Shown here: positions 22,437 through 32,917 of the stretch, piece by piece
How the letters are laid out: the number at the start of each line of letters is the position of its first letter
Numbering within the stretch: the first letter of the stretch is position 1
NCBI GenBank assembly: GCA_964059195.1
Contig: CAXKWD010000008.1
Coordinates: 46,476,002-46,540,001 of the forward strand
DNA from: Ectobius pallidus
Lineage: Eukaryota > Arthropoda > Insecta > Blattodea > Ectobiidae
DNA: 64,000 nt
Direction of reading: 5' to 3'
The notes under the pieces: generated by a model
The model's input: only the letters and a program-made list of their open reading frames with translations
Database searches by the model: none
Told to the model about the DNA's origin: nothing
Position numbers and translations under genes: made by a program

Positions 22437-23609
22437 TTAGTTTTTTGGCTGTGTGCTTTCATTTACCAAGTTACATGTAATAGGCTTACTTATGTTCCTA
22501 GCATCAGCTATAGCCCTACACAGCACATCACTAAGAGCCTGTTTTCCAATTTTGTTGAAATGCATTCCATGATTGGTATGCAGTTTCCTGTTAACATGAC
22601 TGGGATTAACTATCTTAACATTTTCACAATTTTTATTCATTTTGCTAATTTCAATGTTTACTTTCTCTACCTGCTGGTTAACCCAGGAATTGGGTTTTAA
22701 GTCATGCCTATGGGGGAGCTTCACAATTACAATATTTGTGTGATCTAGCTTCTTAATGACTTTGTCTAGTTTGTATATGAAATTCGCTGGCTCACCTTTA
22801 GCAACATCATTAGTCCCTCCTATTAGCACTATTGAGTCTTCTTTTGTGAAATCAGCACAATTTTTTCCGATGTCTTTAGTTACTTCTTCGAATGTTGCTC
22901 CAGGTTTTACGTGTCCAGTTGCCTTCGGGATGTTGTAGTAACTGTTGCTATTCATGTTCTCTGCTATTCCTCGTCCATGGCTGTCTGCTACAATCATCAC
23001 TCGTCCTGCTGGAAACACTCGTTTTCTGTTGTTTGTAGGCCTTTTTGCTTTTGTTTTTGTTATGCAATTTTGATTTTGATTTTCTTCTTCTTCTTCAGGA
23101 TTTTGTTCTGCTAGGGGTTGGAAGCGATTCCATATCATAGGCCTTCCTTTACTGTGGTCCTCAATGTGGTAATTTCCTCGTGGCTGTTGCCTCATTTTCT
23201 GCACTGTATGCCATTTGCTTTCCTTAGGTGTAGGTCTACTCCAGGCACTGCTGCATTTGATTTTCGCAATTTCCTCCTCCAATTCCTTATTCTTTTCAGT
23301 TAGTCTTCCGATTTGAGTATTTGCTTCTTGCAGATCCTTAGTCAAAAGTTTAATTACAAGCTGCAAGGACGCTATCGAGTCTGTTGTTATGTCCGCCATG
23401 TTAGATAATCTTGAGGCTGCTGCTGCAACTTCGGAATATTGTTGTTCAGTTCCTATTTTGTTTTCCGTCTTACCTTCATTTCTTCTATTAGATATTCCAT
23501 CTTGGGTCACTATAGTACTATTTTCTTCATTATTCTGAATTGTTTTACCACTATTTTCACTCAGATTACGACCGCTTCGAAGCTTCAACGGGCTTACGGC
23601 CGGCGCCAT
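22437..23609 (-). CDS. CR1-type LINE ORF1 with SGNH-esterase domain (390 aa)
   Basis: I place the start at the ATG whose product begins MAPAVSPLKLRSG (23609), because upstream codons of the same frame belong to antisense gag. A coiled coil occupies roughly residues 80-120 (repeated LTEKNKELEEEI-type heptads). The C-terminal half is an SGNH/GDSL-like hydrolase: VADSHGRG near residue 208, IGGTNDVAK near 262 and MHFNKIGKQAL near 347 correspond to the Ser, Gly/Asn and His blocks. Such esterase domains are known in ORF1 of CR1-group LINEs, where the role is unclear (lipid or membrane association has been proposed). Intact. Confidence 0.85.
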   Translation of the reverse strand: MAPAVSPLKLRSGRNLSENSGKTIQNNEENSTIVTQDGISNRRNEGKTENKIGTEQQYSEVAAAASRLSNMADITTDSIASLQLVIKLLTKDLQEANTQIGRLTEKNKELEEEIAKIKCSSAWSRPTPKESKWHTVQKMRQQPRGNYHIEDHSKGRPMIWNRFQPLAEQNPEEEEENQNQNCITKTKAKRPTNNRKRVFPAGRVMIVADSHGRGIAENMNSNSYYNIPKATGHVKPGATFEEVTKDIGKNCADFTKEDSIVLIGGTNDVAKGEPANFIYKLDKVIKKLDHTNIVIVKLPHRHDLKPNSWVNQQVEKVNIEISKMNKNCENVKIVNPSHVNRKLHTNHGMHFNKIGKQALSDVLCRAIADARNISKPITCNLVNESTQPKN

Positions 23610-23621
23610 CTTGCACAGGTC

Positions 23622-24431
23622 AGTGACATGAATACGGTTTCGCTCCAGGATGATTCGATCTCTACGACAGATGAAATGCCAGAAATGCATTCTTTCGTTG
23701 TCACGAGCAAATCTACACATCAGCAAATTTGTCCTCTTTGTAAACTAAATCACGCTTTACATAAGTGCCACAAATTTAGCAGATTAAGAATACATCAACG
23801 ATGGAAGTTCGTGCGATCCAAGAAGCTTTGTTTCAACTGCTTCTCTTCTGAACACAAGGTACAAATGTGTTCTCTTCAGGCTTATTGTAAGTGTGGCTCA
23901 AATCACAGCAAGCTATTACACTTTACAACTAAGAAAGGTCAGTCCAAAGCATACGCCCTAACATGCTTTAACGTCAGTCGAAGTCAACAGAGTACTTCAC
24001 TACATAGCAATTCTAAACAAACTAGAATTCAAAACAATTCAAGCAAAGCCTCTCATCACATGCAGAGCAAACGCTTCGAGACAAACAGACCCAGTGCAGC
24101 GGTCACACCAGTTCGCAATAGCTTCGCTTCCTTCAGAACCAGGAACGAACATTTGCACCCAACCATTCACAATAAATCTTTCAACAGCCAAGGAAGATTT
24201 AAAACAAGTGATAGTGTAAATACAAAATGTAAATCAGATCCTTTCTACCGAGTTTTTCATTCTAAAAGCAACACTCAGTGTCTGTCTTCAGAGCGAAACA
24301 ACACTCCGCAGTGTCTGCCTTCATTGAAAAACAGTACTCCGCAGTGTCTGTCTTCAGAGCGAAACAACACTCAACAGTATCTGTCATCATCTAGAAACAA
24401 GAATCAGCAGTGTTTATCATTTTCAAAATAG
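23622..24431 (+). CDS. gag: 3' portion of gag copy 3
   Basis: Starts at the resumption of gag after the LINE. Contains the second zinc module (CPLCKLNHALHKC and onward) and the Cys-repeat tail, without breaks. Cut off from its own start codon. Confidence 0.85.
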   Translation, partial: SDMNTVSLQDDSISTTDEMPEMHSFVVTSKSTHQQICPLCKLNHALHKCHKFSRLRIHQRWKFVRSKKLCFNCFSSEHKVQMCSLQAYCKCGSNHSKLLHFTTKKGQSKAYALTCFNVSRSQQSTSLHSNSKQTRIQNNSSKASHHMQSKRFETNRPSAAVTPVRNSFASFRTRNEHLHPTIHNKSFNSQGRFKTSDSVNTKCKSDPFYRVFHSKSNTQCLSSERNNTPQCLPSLKNSTPQCLSSERNNTQQYLSSSRNKNQQCLSFSK

Positions 24432-25081
24432 TGAAAAGATATTTACTTGCATTATCTGCATATATCCAGTTAGAGAGCTATTATGTCTGTAAGAACTATG
24501 AAAAGATAGCCAAACCGTTACACTGTGATATATGTAAGAAAGCTATTCTTTAGCACTGTTTGTGTTAAAAACTCACTTAATGTTTATCCAATGTTCTTTC
24601 TCCATTATGTCAAGATATCATGTTATTAATACAAGATCATCAGCTGTGCCCTGAATGATATAAAGAAATCATCACGCATTTCTTCAACAAGTTTTACAGA
24701 TTGTATTTCAACAAGCCACCTAATCTACACTACATGCTTCTGATTCATCTGTTGTGCACAAGTCGAAGTCTTCTCTTATAGATGTTACAACAACAGTTTG
24801 GATTCCAGCCATCATTCACCTAGACCTTCACAACCTTACGTGTGGTTCCAGTCTAATTAGTGTAGAGTCAGTGCTTCAATGTAAATAGTGAAATCAGTGC
24901 TTTTCTATTCAATATCATATTCTTGCAATATATGTAAGAAGTAATATTTTCCAACACATATCACATGTATACATCCAATTAGAATCAGTGATGGTTTTGT
25001 GTACATATAAGTGTCTTTTCCATTATAGCTTGCATTCCTGTTATGTTTTTTATTGACGTTATACGTCAAAGGCGCGGAGTA

Positions 25082-25999
25082 TGTTCACGCAAGCTAAGGG
25101 TTTTTTCCAGCATATTTATTATGTGCAGTGAATAGTTTTAATTCAAATCATCCGCTAGATTTTCTTGCGCCAAGTATTAAGTTGAGTAGGCGTATATTAC
25201 ATCATATCCTGATCACGAGTTCTTTGTGACGGGTATTTCCCCTGTAAGGACGCCTCGAAGAGCGTCAGGAAGCCTCATCAGTATTAAGCCTGCAGTTATA
25301 CGGACAAGTTGCGTTCTGATACTGCTCTGATTTACTAGTAACAAAGGCCTCTTCGCGCCCTTTGTATTTGTACTAGAAATCGTAGGAATAAAACTTCATT
25401 CCAAGTTTTATTCAATACAAGTAAATTGTTCAACATAATTTACGCATTTTTAATATTCAAAGTGCATTAGTTTCACTTGCAAGCTCCACGTAAGTACATA
25501 GCGTGTGACGTCATCAGTTAACCAAGAAGCTATATTACGTGAACGTTCAAGTGCTAATAACTTTAAATATATTCAATTTACAGTAAATTTTATTTCATTT
25601 AATTTGAGATATAACTCATTGGTAAAATACAAAATTTACTAAATTACTTCCAGTGGTGCAACACTATTCGCGCCATTTTCCAGTTCATTGTTTCAACGTG
25701 TTTCTTTAATTATTATTCAGTGTTCATATATTGTTTCTTCAAGTGTTTACAAGTATTAATAAAGTGCAAAGTTTTTCATTACATGTTAGATTGATAAACC
25801 AATATGATTCCTGTGATCTCTGTACCCAGTGTCCTCGTGATATAGTCCACTCTTGCTCTAAATGGTCCTCCGCTTCTCAGAGAGATTTTCTATGTATTGC
25901 ACATACATTGTTTCACTCCGTCCAGAACATTTGTTCCTCTAAAACCTGAACCTTAACATTTGATCCTTGGACCGGGTATTTTACACCAGTACCCTAACA
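25082..25999 (+). repeat. LTR 4 of the Gag array
   Basis: 918 bp. A private C-to-A change near 25596 (TTTCATTTAAT) distinguishes it from the other LTRs. Confidence 0.9.
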
Positions 26000-26300
26000 T
26001 TGGTTCCTCACGGGCAGGATCATATTGGTACAATCATATTTATTGCATACTTGTATTCGCAAATGCCGTTTCTCGAATTCGTCTCATAACTGTGCTTCCG
26101 CGTCGGTCGGTTCGTGAGTTCCAGCAACCCTGAACTTCGCAACACAGGACAGCGTCTTGCAGCAGTGATTCGAGACATCGTGGGATTCCGGTCCACAACG
26201 AACATCAAGAAAGCAGTGAACAGCTGATTCATACATTATCGTGCAGCAGTTGTAGAATTTAACTGTCAATTGCAAGTAATTTCCACATTTCACACACAAC

Positions 26301-28349
26301 ATGGAAGGTGATTTACGAGCCTTAATTAGACGTAGAGGTGTTATTAAGCGAGAGCTTACTTTTCTACAAAAGTCGTGTGAAACTGCAAATCAAGACACCG
26401 ATGTGTTCTTATTAAAAGTTAAATTTGACAAGATAAATGAAGTATGGGACAAATTTGATATTGTTCAAACACAAATAGAATCTCTTGTGGAAGCAGAAGA
26501 AGATTTGGATGAACATGCAGAATACAAGGAAGTTATGATGAATGGTTACTTCGAGTTAAAAGCTAAACTCAGTGCAATCCTATGTCATCATGAGCAAGTG
26601 CATAGTGCGAATTCTGTGAACAGTCAACATTCTAATCACAGTGGTAATTCTCATCACACATGTCAATCTTCTACGTCACAGTGCAACAATAGAAATATAC
26701 AACTCCCAAGAATCCAAATTCCTGTATTCAGTGGAGATGTGACTAATTTCAAGCATTATCATGACACTTTCAGTAGTTTAGTGGTAAACAATGAATCGTT
26801 TGATTCCATCCAGAAATATCATTATTTATTAAGTTCTTTGAAGGGGCAGGCTCACGCGCTCATTCAGAATCTTCCAGTCACTAATGAGAATTTTCCTATA
26901 GCATGGAACTTGGTGTGCTCTAGATATAATAACACTCGAGTCATTGCCACAGCTCACATCAAAAATCTACTTTCGTTACCAATAATGAAAGATGAAAACG
27001 TTACAGACTTGCGAAACTTACTAAATCAGTTTCAAAGCAATCTTAACGCCATCGAAGCTCTCAATATTGAAATCCCATTACACGAAGTCATGTTCATTCA
27101 ATTAATATTGGATCATCTTGGTGAGACGACACGCAAAGAATGGGAAAGTAAAATTGACTCAAAAAGGTTCACATCGCTTCAAGAGCTGATGAACTTCCTA
27201 GAAGCCAAGTCTCATTCATTAGAAGTGCTATCCAATTCCAACAACGTGTCCAGCCCATCACCTGCAAGAAAGGTTGAGCTGCGATCGCCACAATACACTG
27301 TCCAGAAGTCGCGACAGTCGTACGGAGGTACAAACAGGTTATCTTGTACCTATTGTCAACGAAATCACAAACTGTACCATTGTGATGAATTTAGGCAAAT
27401 TCCAGTCAATGAGCGATGGAATTTCGTCAAGTCACAGCACCTGTGTGTAAATTGTTTCTCATCAAATCATACGGTACAGCAGTGCAATTTAGATTCCTTC
27501 TGTAGTTGTGGAAAAGCAAGTCACAGTCAGTTACTGCATAGTGACATGAATACGGTTTCGCTCCAGGATGATTCGATCTCTACGACAGATGAAATGCCAG
27601 AAATGCATTCTTTCGTTGTCACGAGCAAATCTACACATCAGCAAATTTGTCCTCTTTGTAAACTAAATCACGCTTTACATAAGTGCCACAAATTTAGCAG
27701 ATTAAGAATACATCAACGATGGAAGTTCGTGCGATCCAAGAAGCTTTGTTTCAACTGCTTCTCTTCTGAACACAAGGTACAAATGTGTTCTCTTCAGGCT
27801 TATTGTAAGTGTGGCTCAAATCACAGCAAGCTGTTACACTTTACAACTAAGAAAGGTCAGTCCAAAGCATACGCCCTAACATGCTTTAACGTCAGTCGAA
27901 GTCAACAGAGTACTTCACTACATAGCAATTCTAAACAAACTAGAATTCAAAACAATTCAAGCAATGCCTCTCATCACATGCAGAGCAAACGCTTCGAGAC
28001 AAACAGACCCAGTGCAGCGGTCACACCAGTTCGCAATAGCTTCGCTTCCTTCAGAACCAGGAACGAACATTTGCACCCAACCATTCACAATAAATCTTTC
28101 AACAGCCAAGGAAGATTTAAAACAAGTGATAGTGTAAATACAAAATGTAAATCAGATCCTTTCTACCGAGTTTTTCATTCTAAAAGCAACACTCAGTGTC
28201 TGTCTTCAGAGCGAAACAACACTCCGCAGTGTCTGCCTTCATTGAAAAACAGTACTCCGCAGTGTCTGTCTTCAGAGCGAAACAACACTCAACAGTATCT
28301 GTCATCATCTAGAAACAAGAATCAGCAGTGTTTATCATTTTCAAAATAG
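26301..28349 (+). CDS. gag: Gag of the array, copy 4 (682 aa, intact)
   Basis: Full-length Gag with the architecture described for copy 1. Carries the Ser/Thr variant (QSSTSQ, CTYCQ) shared with copies 2 and 5, and a private Lys-to-Asn change in the linker before the tail (SSNASHH). Its 3' untranslated region has two further private changes near 28631 and 28717. Open from the ATG to the TAG. Confidence 0.92.
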   Translation: MEGDLRALIRRRGVIKRELTFLQKSCETANQDTDVFLLKVKFDKINEVWDKFDIVQTQIESLVEAEEDLDEHAEYKEVMMNGYFELKAKLSAILCHHEQVHSANSVNSQHSNHSGNSHHTCQSSTSQCNNRNIQLPRIQIPVFSGDVTNFKHYHDTFSSLVVNNESFDSIQKYHYLLSSLKGQAHALIQNLPVTNENFPIAWNLVCSRYNNTRVIATAHIKNLLSLPIMKDENVTDLRNLLNQFQSNLNAIEALNIEIPLHEVMFIQLILDHLGETTRKEWESKIDSKRFTSLQELMNFLEAKSHSLEVLSNSNNVSSPSPARKVELRSPQYTVQKSRQSYGGTNRLSCTYCQRNHKLYHCDEFRQIPVNERWNFVKSQHLCVNCFSSNHTVQQCNLDSFCSCGKASHSQLLHSDMNTVSLQDDSISTTDEMPEMHSFVVTSKSTHQQICPLCKLNHALHKCHKFSRLRIHQRWKFVRSKKLCFNCFSSEHKVQMCSLQAYCKCGSNHSKLLHFTTKKGQSKAYALTCFNVSRSQQSTSLHSNSKQTRIQNNSSNASHHMQSKRFETNRPSAAVTPVRNSFASFRTRNEHLHPTIHNKSFNSQGRFKTSDSVNTKCKSDPFYRVFHSKSNTQCLSSERNNTPQCLPSLKNSTPQCLSSERNNTQQYLSSSRNKNQQCLSFSK

Positions 28350-28999
28350 TGAAAAGATATTTACTTGCATTATCTGCATATATCCAGTTAGAGAGCTATT
28401 ATGTCTGTAAGAACTATGAAAAGATAGCCAAACCGTTACACTGTGATATATGTAAGAAAGCTATTCTTTAGCACTGTTTGTGTTAAAAACTCACTTAATG
28501 TTTATCCAATGTTCTTTCTCCATTATGTCAAGATATCATGTTATTAATACAAGATCATCAGCTGTGCCCTGAATGATATAAAGAAATCATCACGCATTTC
28601 TTCAACAAGTTTTACAGATTGTATTTCAACATGCCACCTAATCTACACTACATGCTTCTGATTCATCTGTTGTGCACAAGTCGAAGTCTTCACTTATAGA
28701 TGTTACAACAACAGTTTTGATTCCAGCCATCATTCACCTAGACCTTCACAACCTTACGTGTGGTTCCAGTCTAATTAGTGTAGAGTCAGTGCTTCAATGT
28801 AAATAGTGAAATCAGTGCTTTTCTATTCAATATCATATTCTTGCAATATATGTAAGAAGTAATATTTTCCAACACATATCACATGTATACATCCAATTAG
28901 AATCAGTGATGGTTTTGTGTACATATAAGTGTCTTTTCCATTATAGCTTGCATTCCTGTTATGTTTTTTATTGACGTTATACGTCAAAGGCGCGGAGTA

Positions 29000-29917
29000 T
29001 GTTCACGCAAGCTAAGGGTTTTTTCCAGCATATTTATTATGTGCAGTGAATAGTTTTAATTCAAATCATCCGCTAGATTTTCTTGCGCCAAGTATTAAGT
29101 TGAGTAGGCGTATATTACATCATATCCTGATCACGAGTTCTTTGTGACGGGTATTTCCCCTGTAAGGACGCCTCGAAGAGCGTCAGGAAGCCTCATCAGT
29201 ATTAAGCCTGCAGTTATACGGACAAGTTGCGTTCTGATACTGCTCTGATTTACTAGTAACAAAGGCCTCTTCGCGCCCTTTGTATTTGTACTAGAAATCG
29301 TAGGAATAAAACTTCATTCCAAGTTTTATTCAATACAAGTAAATTGTTCAACATAATTTACGCATTTTTAATATTCAAAGTGCATTAGTTTCACTTGCAA
29401 GCTCCACGTAAGTACATAGCGTGTGACGTCATCAGTTAACCAAGAAGCTATATTACGTGAACGTTCAAGTGCTAATAACTTTAAATATATTCAATTTACA
29501 GTAAATTTTATTTCCTTTAATTTGAGATATAACTCATTGGTAAAATACAAAATTTACTAAATTACTTCCAGTGGTGCAACACTATTCGCGCCATTTTCCA
29601 GTTCATTGTTTCAACGTGTTTCTTTAATTATTATTCAGTGTTCATATATTGTTTCTTCAAGTGTTTACAAGTATTAATAAAGTGCAAAGTTTTTCATTAC
29701 ATGTTAGATTGATAAACCAATATGATTCCTGTGATCTCTGTACCCAGTGTCCTCGTGATATAGTCCACTCTTGCTCTAAATGGTCCTCCGCTTCTCAGAG
29801 AGATTTTCTATGTATTGCACATACATTGTTTCACTCCGTCCAGAACATTTGTTCCTCTAAAACCTGAACCTTAACATTTGATCCTTGGACCGGGTATTTT
29901 ACACCAGTACCCTAACA
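29000..29917 (+). repeat. LTR 5 of the Gag array
   Basis: 918 bp, nearly identical to LTR 1. Junction of copies 4 and 5. Confidence 0.9.
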
Positions 29918-30218
29918 TTGGTTCCTCACGGGCAGGATCATATTGGTACAATCATATTTATTGCATACTTGTATTCGCAAATGCCGTTTCTCGAATTCGT
30001 CTCATAACTGTGCTTCCGCGTCGGTCGGTTCGTGAGTTCCAGCAACCCTGAACTTCGCAACACAGGACAGCGTCTTGCAGCAGTGATTCGAGACATCGTG
30101 GGATTCCGGTCCACAACGAACATCAAGAAAGCAGTGAACAGCTGATTCATACATTATCGTGCAGCAGTTGTAGAATTTAACTGTCAATTGCAAGTAATTT
30201 CCACATTTCACACACAAC

Positions 30219-32267
30219 ATGGAAGGTGATTTACGAGCCTTAATTAGACGTAGAGGTGTTATTAAGCGAGAGCTTACTTTTCTACAAAAGTCGTGTGAAA
30301 CTGCAAATCAAGACACCGATGTGTTCTTATTAAAAGTTAAATTTGACAAGATAAATGAAGTATGGGACAAATTTGATATTGTTCAAACACAAATAGAATC
30401 TCTTGTGGAAGCAGAAGAAGATTTGGATGAACATGCAGAATACAAGGAAGTTATGATGAATGGTTACTTCGAGTTAAAAGCTAAACTCAGTGCAATCCTA
30501 TGTCATCATGAGCAAGTGCATAGTGCGAATTCTGTGAACAGTCAACATTCTAATCACAGTGGTAATTCTCATCACACATGTCAATCTTCTACGTCACAGT
30601 GCAACAATAGAAATATACAACTCCCAAGAATCCAAATTCCTGTATTCAGTGGAGATGTGACTAATTTCAAGCATTATCATGACACTTTCAGTAGTTTAGT
30701 GGTAAACAATGAATCGTTTGATTCCATCCAGAAATATCATTATTTATTAAGTTCTTTGAAGGGGCAGGCTCACGCGCTCATTCAGAATCTTCCAGTCACT
30801 AATGAGAATTTTCCTATAGCATGGAACTTGGTGTGCTCTAGATATAATAACACTCGAGTCATTGCCACAGCTCACATCAAAAATCTACTTTCGTTACCAA
30901 TAATGAAAGATGAAAACGTTACAGACTTGCGAAACTTACTAAATCAGTTTCAAAGCAATCTTAACGCCATCGAAGCTCTCAATATTGAAATCCCATTACA
31001 CGAAGTCATGTTCATTCAATTAATATTGGATCATCTTGGTGAGACGACACGCAAAGAATGGGAAAGTAAAATTGACTCAAAAAGGTTCACATCGCTTCAA
31101 GAGCTGATGAACTTCCTAGAAGCCAAGTCTCATTCATTAGAAGTGCTATCCAATTCCAACAACGTGTCCAGCCCATCACCTGCAAGAAAGGTTGAGCTGC
31201 GATCGCCACAATACACTGTCCAGAAGTCGCGACAGTCGTACGGAGGTACAAACAGGTTATCTTGTACCTATTGTCAACGAAATCACAAACTGTACCATTG
31301 TGATGAATTTAGGCAAATTCCAGTCAATGAGCGATGGAATTTCGTCAAGTCACAGCACCTGTGTGTAAATTGTTTCTCATCAAATCATACGGTACAGCAG
31401 TGCAATTTAGATTCCTTCTGTAGTTGTGGAAAAGCAAGTCACAGTCAGTTACTGCATAGTGACATGAATACGGTTTCGCTCCAGGATGATTCGATCTCTA
31501 CGACAGATGAAATGCCAGAAATGCATTCTTTCGTTGTCACGAGCAAATCTACACATCAGCAAATTTGTCCTCTTTGTAAACTAAATCACGCTTTACATAA
31601 GTGCCACAAATTTAGCAGATTAAGAATACATCAACGATGGAAGTTCGTGCGATCCAAGAAGCTTTGTTTCAACTGCTTCTCTTCTGAACACAAGGTACAA
31701 ATGTGTTCTCTTCAGGCTTATTGTAAGTGTGGCTCAAATCACAGCAAGCTATTACACTTTACAACTAAGAAAGGTCAGTCCAAAGCATACGCCCTAACAT
31801 GCTTTAACGTCAGTCGAAGTCAACAGAGTACTTCACTACATAGCAATTCTAAACAAACTAGAATTCAAAACAATTCAAGCAAAGCCTCTCATCACATGCA
31901 GAGCAAACGCTTCGAGACAAACAGACCCAGTGCAGCGGTCACACCAGTTCGCAATAGCTTCGCTTCCTTCAGAACCAGGAACGAACATTTGCACCCAACC
32001 ATTCACAATAAATCTTTCAACAGCCAAGGAAGATTTAAAACAAGTGATAGTGTAAATACAAAATGTAAATCAGATCCTTTCTACCGAGTTTTTCATTCTA
32101 AAAGCAACACTCAGTGTCTGTCTTCAGAGCGAAACAACACTCCGCAGTGTCTGCCTTCATTGAAAAACAGTACTCCGCAGTGTCTGTCTTCAGAGCGAAA
32201 CAACACTCAACAGTATCTGTCATCATCTAGAAACAAGAATCAGCAGTGTTTATCATTTTCAAAATAG
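30219..32267 (+). CDS. gag: Gag of the array, copy 5 (682 aa, intact)
   Basis: Full-length Gag with the Ser/Thr variant, with no private amino-acid change that I noticed. Last complete unit before the terminal LTR. Confidence 0.92.
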   Translation: MEGDLRALIRRRGVIKRELTFLQKSCETANQDTDVFLLKVKFDKINEVWDKFDIVQTQIESLVEAEEDLDEHAEYKEVMMNGYFELKAKLSAILCHHEQVHSANSVNSQHSNHSGNSHHTCQSSTSQCNNRNIQLPRIQIPVFSGDVTNFKHYHDTFSSLVVNNESFDSIQKYHYLLSSLKGQAHALIQNLPVTNENFPIAWNLVCSRYNNTRVIATAHIKNLLSLPIMKDENVTDLRNLLNQFQSNLNAIEALNIEIPLHEVMFIQLILDHLGETTRKEWESKIDSKRFTSLQELMNFLEAKSHSLEVLSNSNNVSSPSPARKVELRSPQYTVQKSRQSYGGTNRLSCTYCQRNHKLYHCDEFRQIPVNERWNFVKSQHLCVNCFSSNHTVQQCNLDSFCSCGKASHSQLLHSDMNTVSLQDDSISTTDEMPEMHSFVVTSKSTHQQICPLCKLNHALHKCHKFSRLRIHQRWKFVRSKKLCFNCFSSEHKVQMCSLQAYCKCGSNHSKLLHFTTKKGQSKAYALTCFNVSRSQQSTSLHSNSKQTRIQNNSSKASHHMQSKRFETNRPSAAVTPVRNSFASFRTRNEHLHPTIHNKSFNSQGRFKTSDSVNTKCKSDPFYRVFHSKSNTQCLSSERNNTPQCLPSLKNSTPQCLSSERNNTQQYLSSSRNKNQQCLSFSK

Positions 32268-32917
32268 TGAAAAGATATTTACTTGCATTATCTGCATATA
32301 TCCAGTTAGAGAGCTATTATGTCTGTAAGAACTATGAAAAGATAGCCAAACCGTTACACTGTGATATATGTAAGAAAGCTATTCTTTAGCACTGTTTGTG
32401 TTAAAAACTCACTTAATGTTTATCCAATGTTCTTTCTCCATTATGTCAAGATATCATGTTATTAATACAAGATCATCAGCTGTGCCCTGAATGATATAAA
32501 GAAATCATCACGCATTTCTTCAACAAGTTTTACAGATTGTATTTCAACAAGCCACCTAATCTACACTACATGCTTCTGATTCATCTGTTGTGCACAAGTC
32601 GAAGTCTTCACTTATAGATGTTACAACAACAGTTTGGATTCCAGCCATCATTCACCTAGACCTTCACAACCTTACGTGTGGTTCCAGTCTAATTAGTGTA
32701 GAGTCAGTGCTTCAATGTAAATAGTGAAATCAGTGCTTTTCTATTCAATATCATATTCTTGCAATATATGTAAGAAGTAATATTTTCCAACACATATCAC
32801 ATGTATACATCCAATTAGAATCAGTGATGGTTTTGTGTACATATAAGTGTCTTTTCCATTATAGCTTGCATTCCTGTTATGTTTTTTATTGACGTTATAC
32901 GTCAAAGGCGCGGAGTA

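Larger units (their letters stand above)
19176..23621 (-). mobile_element. CR1-superfamily LINE, nearly full length (4446 bp)
   Basis: Minus-strand LINE with two adjacent intact ORFs, ORF1 (23609-22437) and ORF2 (22410-19474), followed by a ~300-bp 3' region ending in a (TTA)n tail at 19176-19198. The 3' region holds ATTCATAC-type short repeats. The 5' end lies about 12 bases upstream of the ORF1 start, so the 5' untranslated region is lost or very short. The duplicated target is at most 3 bp (AGT), judged against sibling gag copies. Confidence 0.88.
17934..24431 (+). pseudogene. gag: Gag copy 3, split by a CR1-type LINE
   Basis: Codons 1-414 (17934-19175) match copy 1, including the Cys and Ala variants and the whole first zinc module. 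A private change gives Met instead of Leu at QHMCVNC. The LINE starts at 19176 and gag resumes at 23622, with the second zinc module and the repeat tail, to the TAG at 24431. The extra length is 4449 bp. Frames that appear to extend gag into the LINE at 19176-19535, or to start before 23622, are chance read-through. Confidence 0.9.

Noticed and set aside
23610..23726. Upstream extension of LINE ORF1
   Set aside because: These codons are antisense gag copy 3 outside the LINE. The element's own ATG is at 23609.
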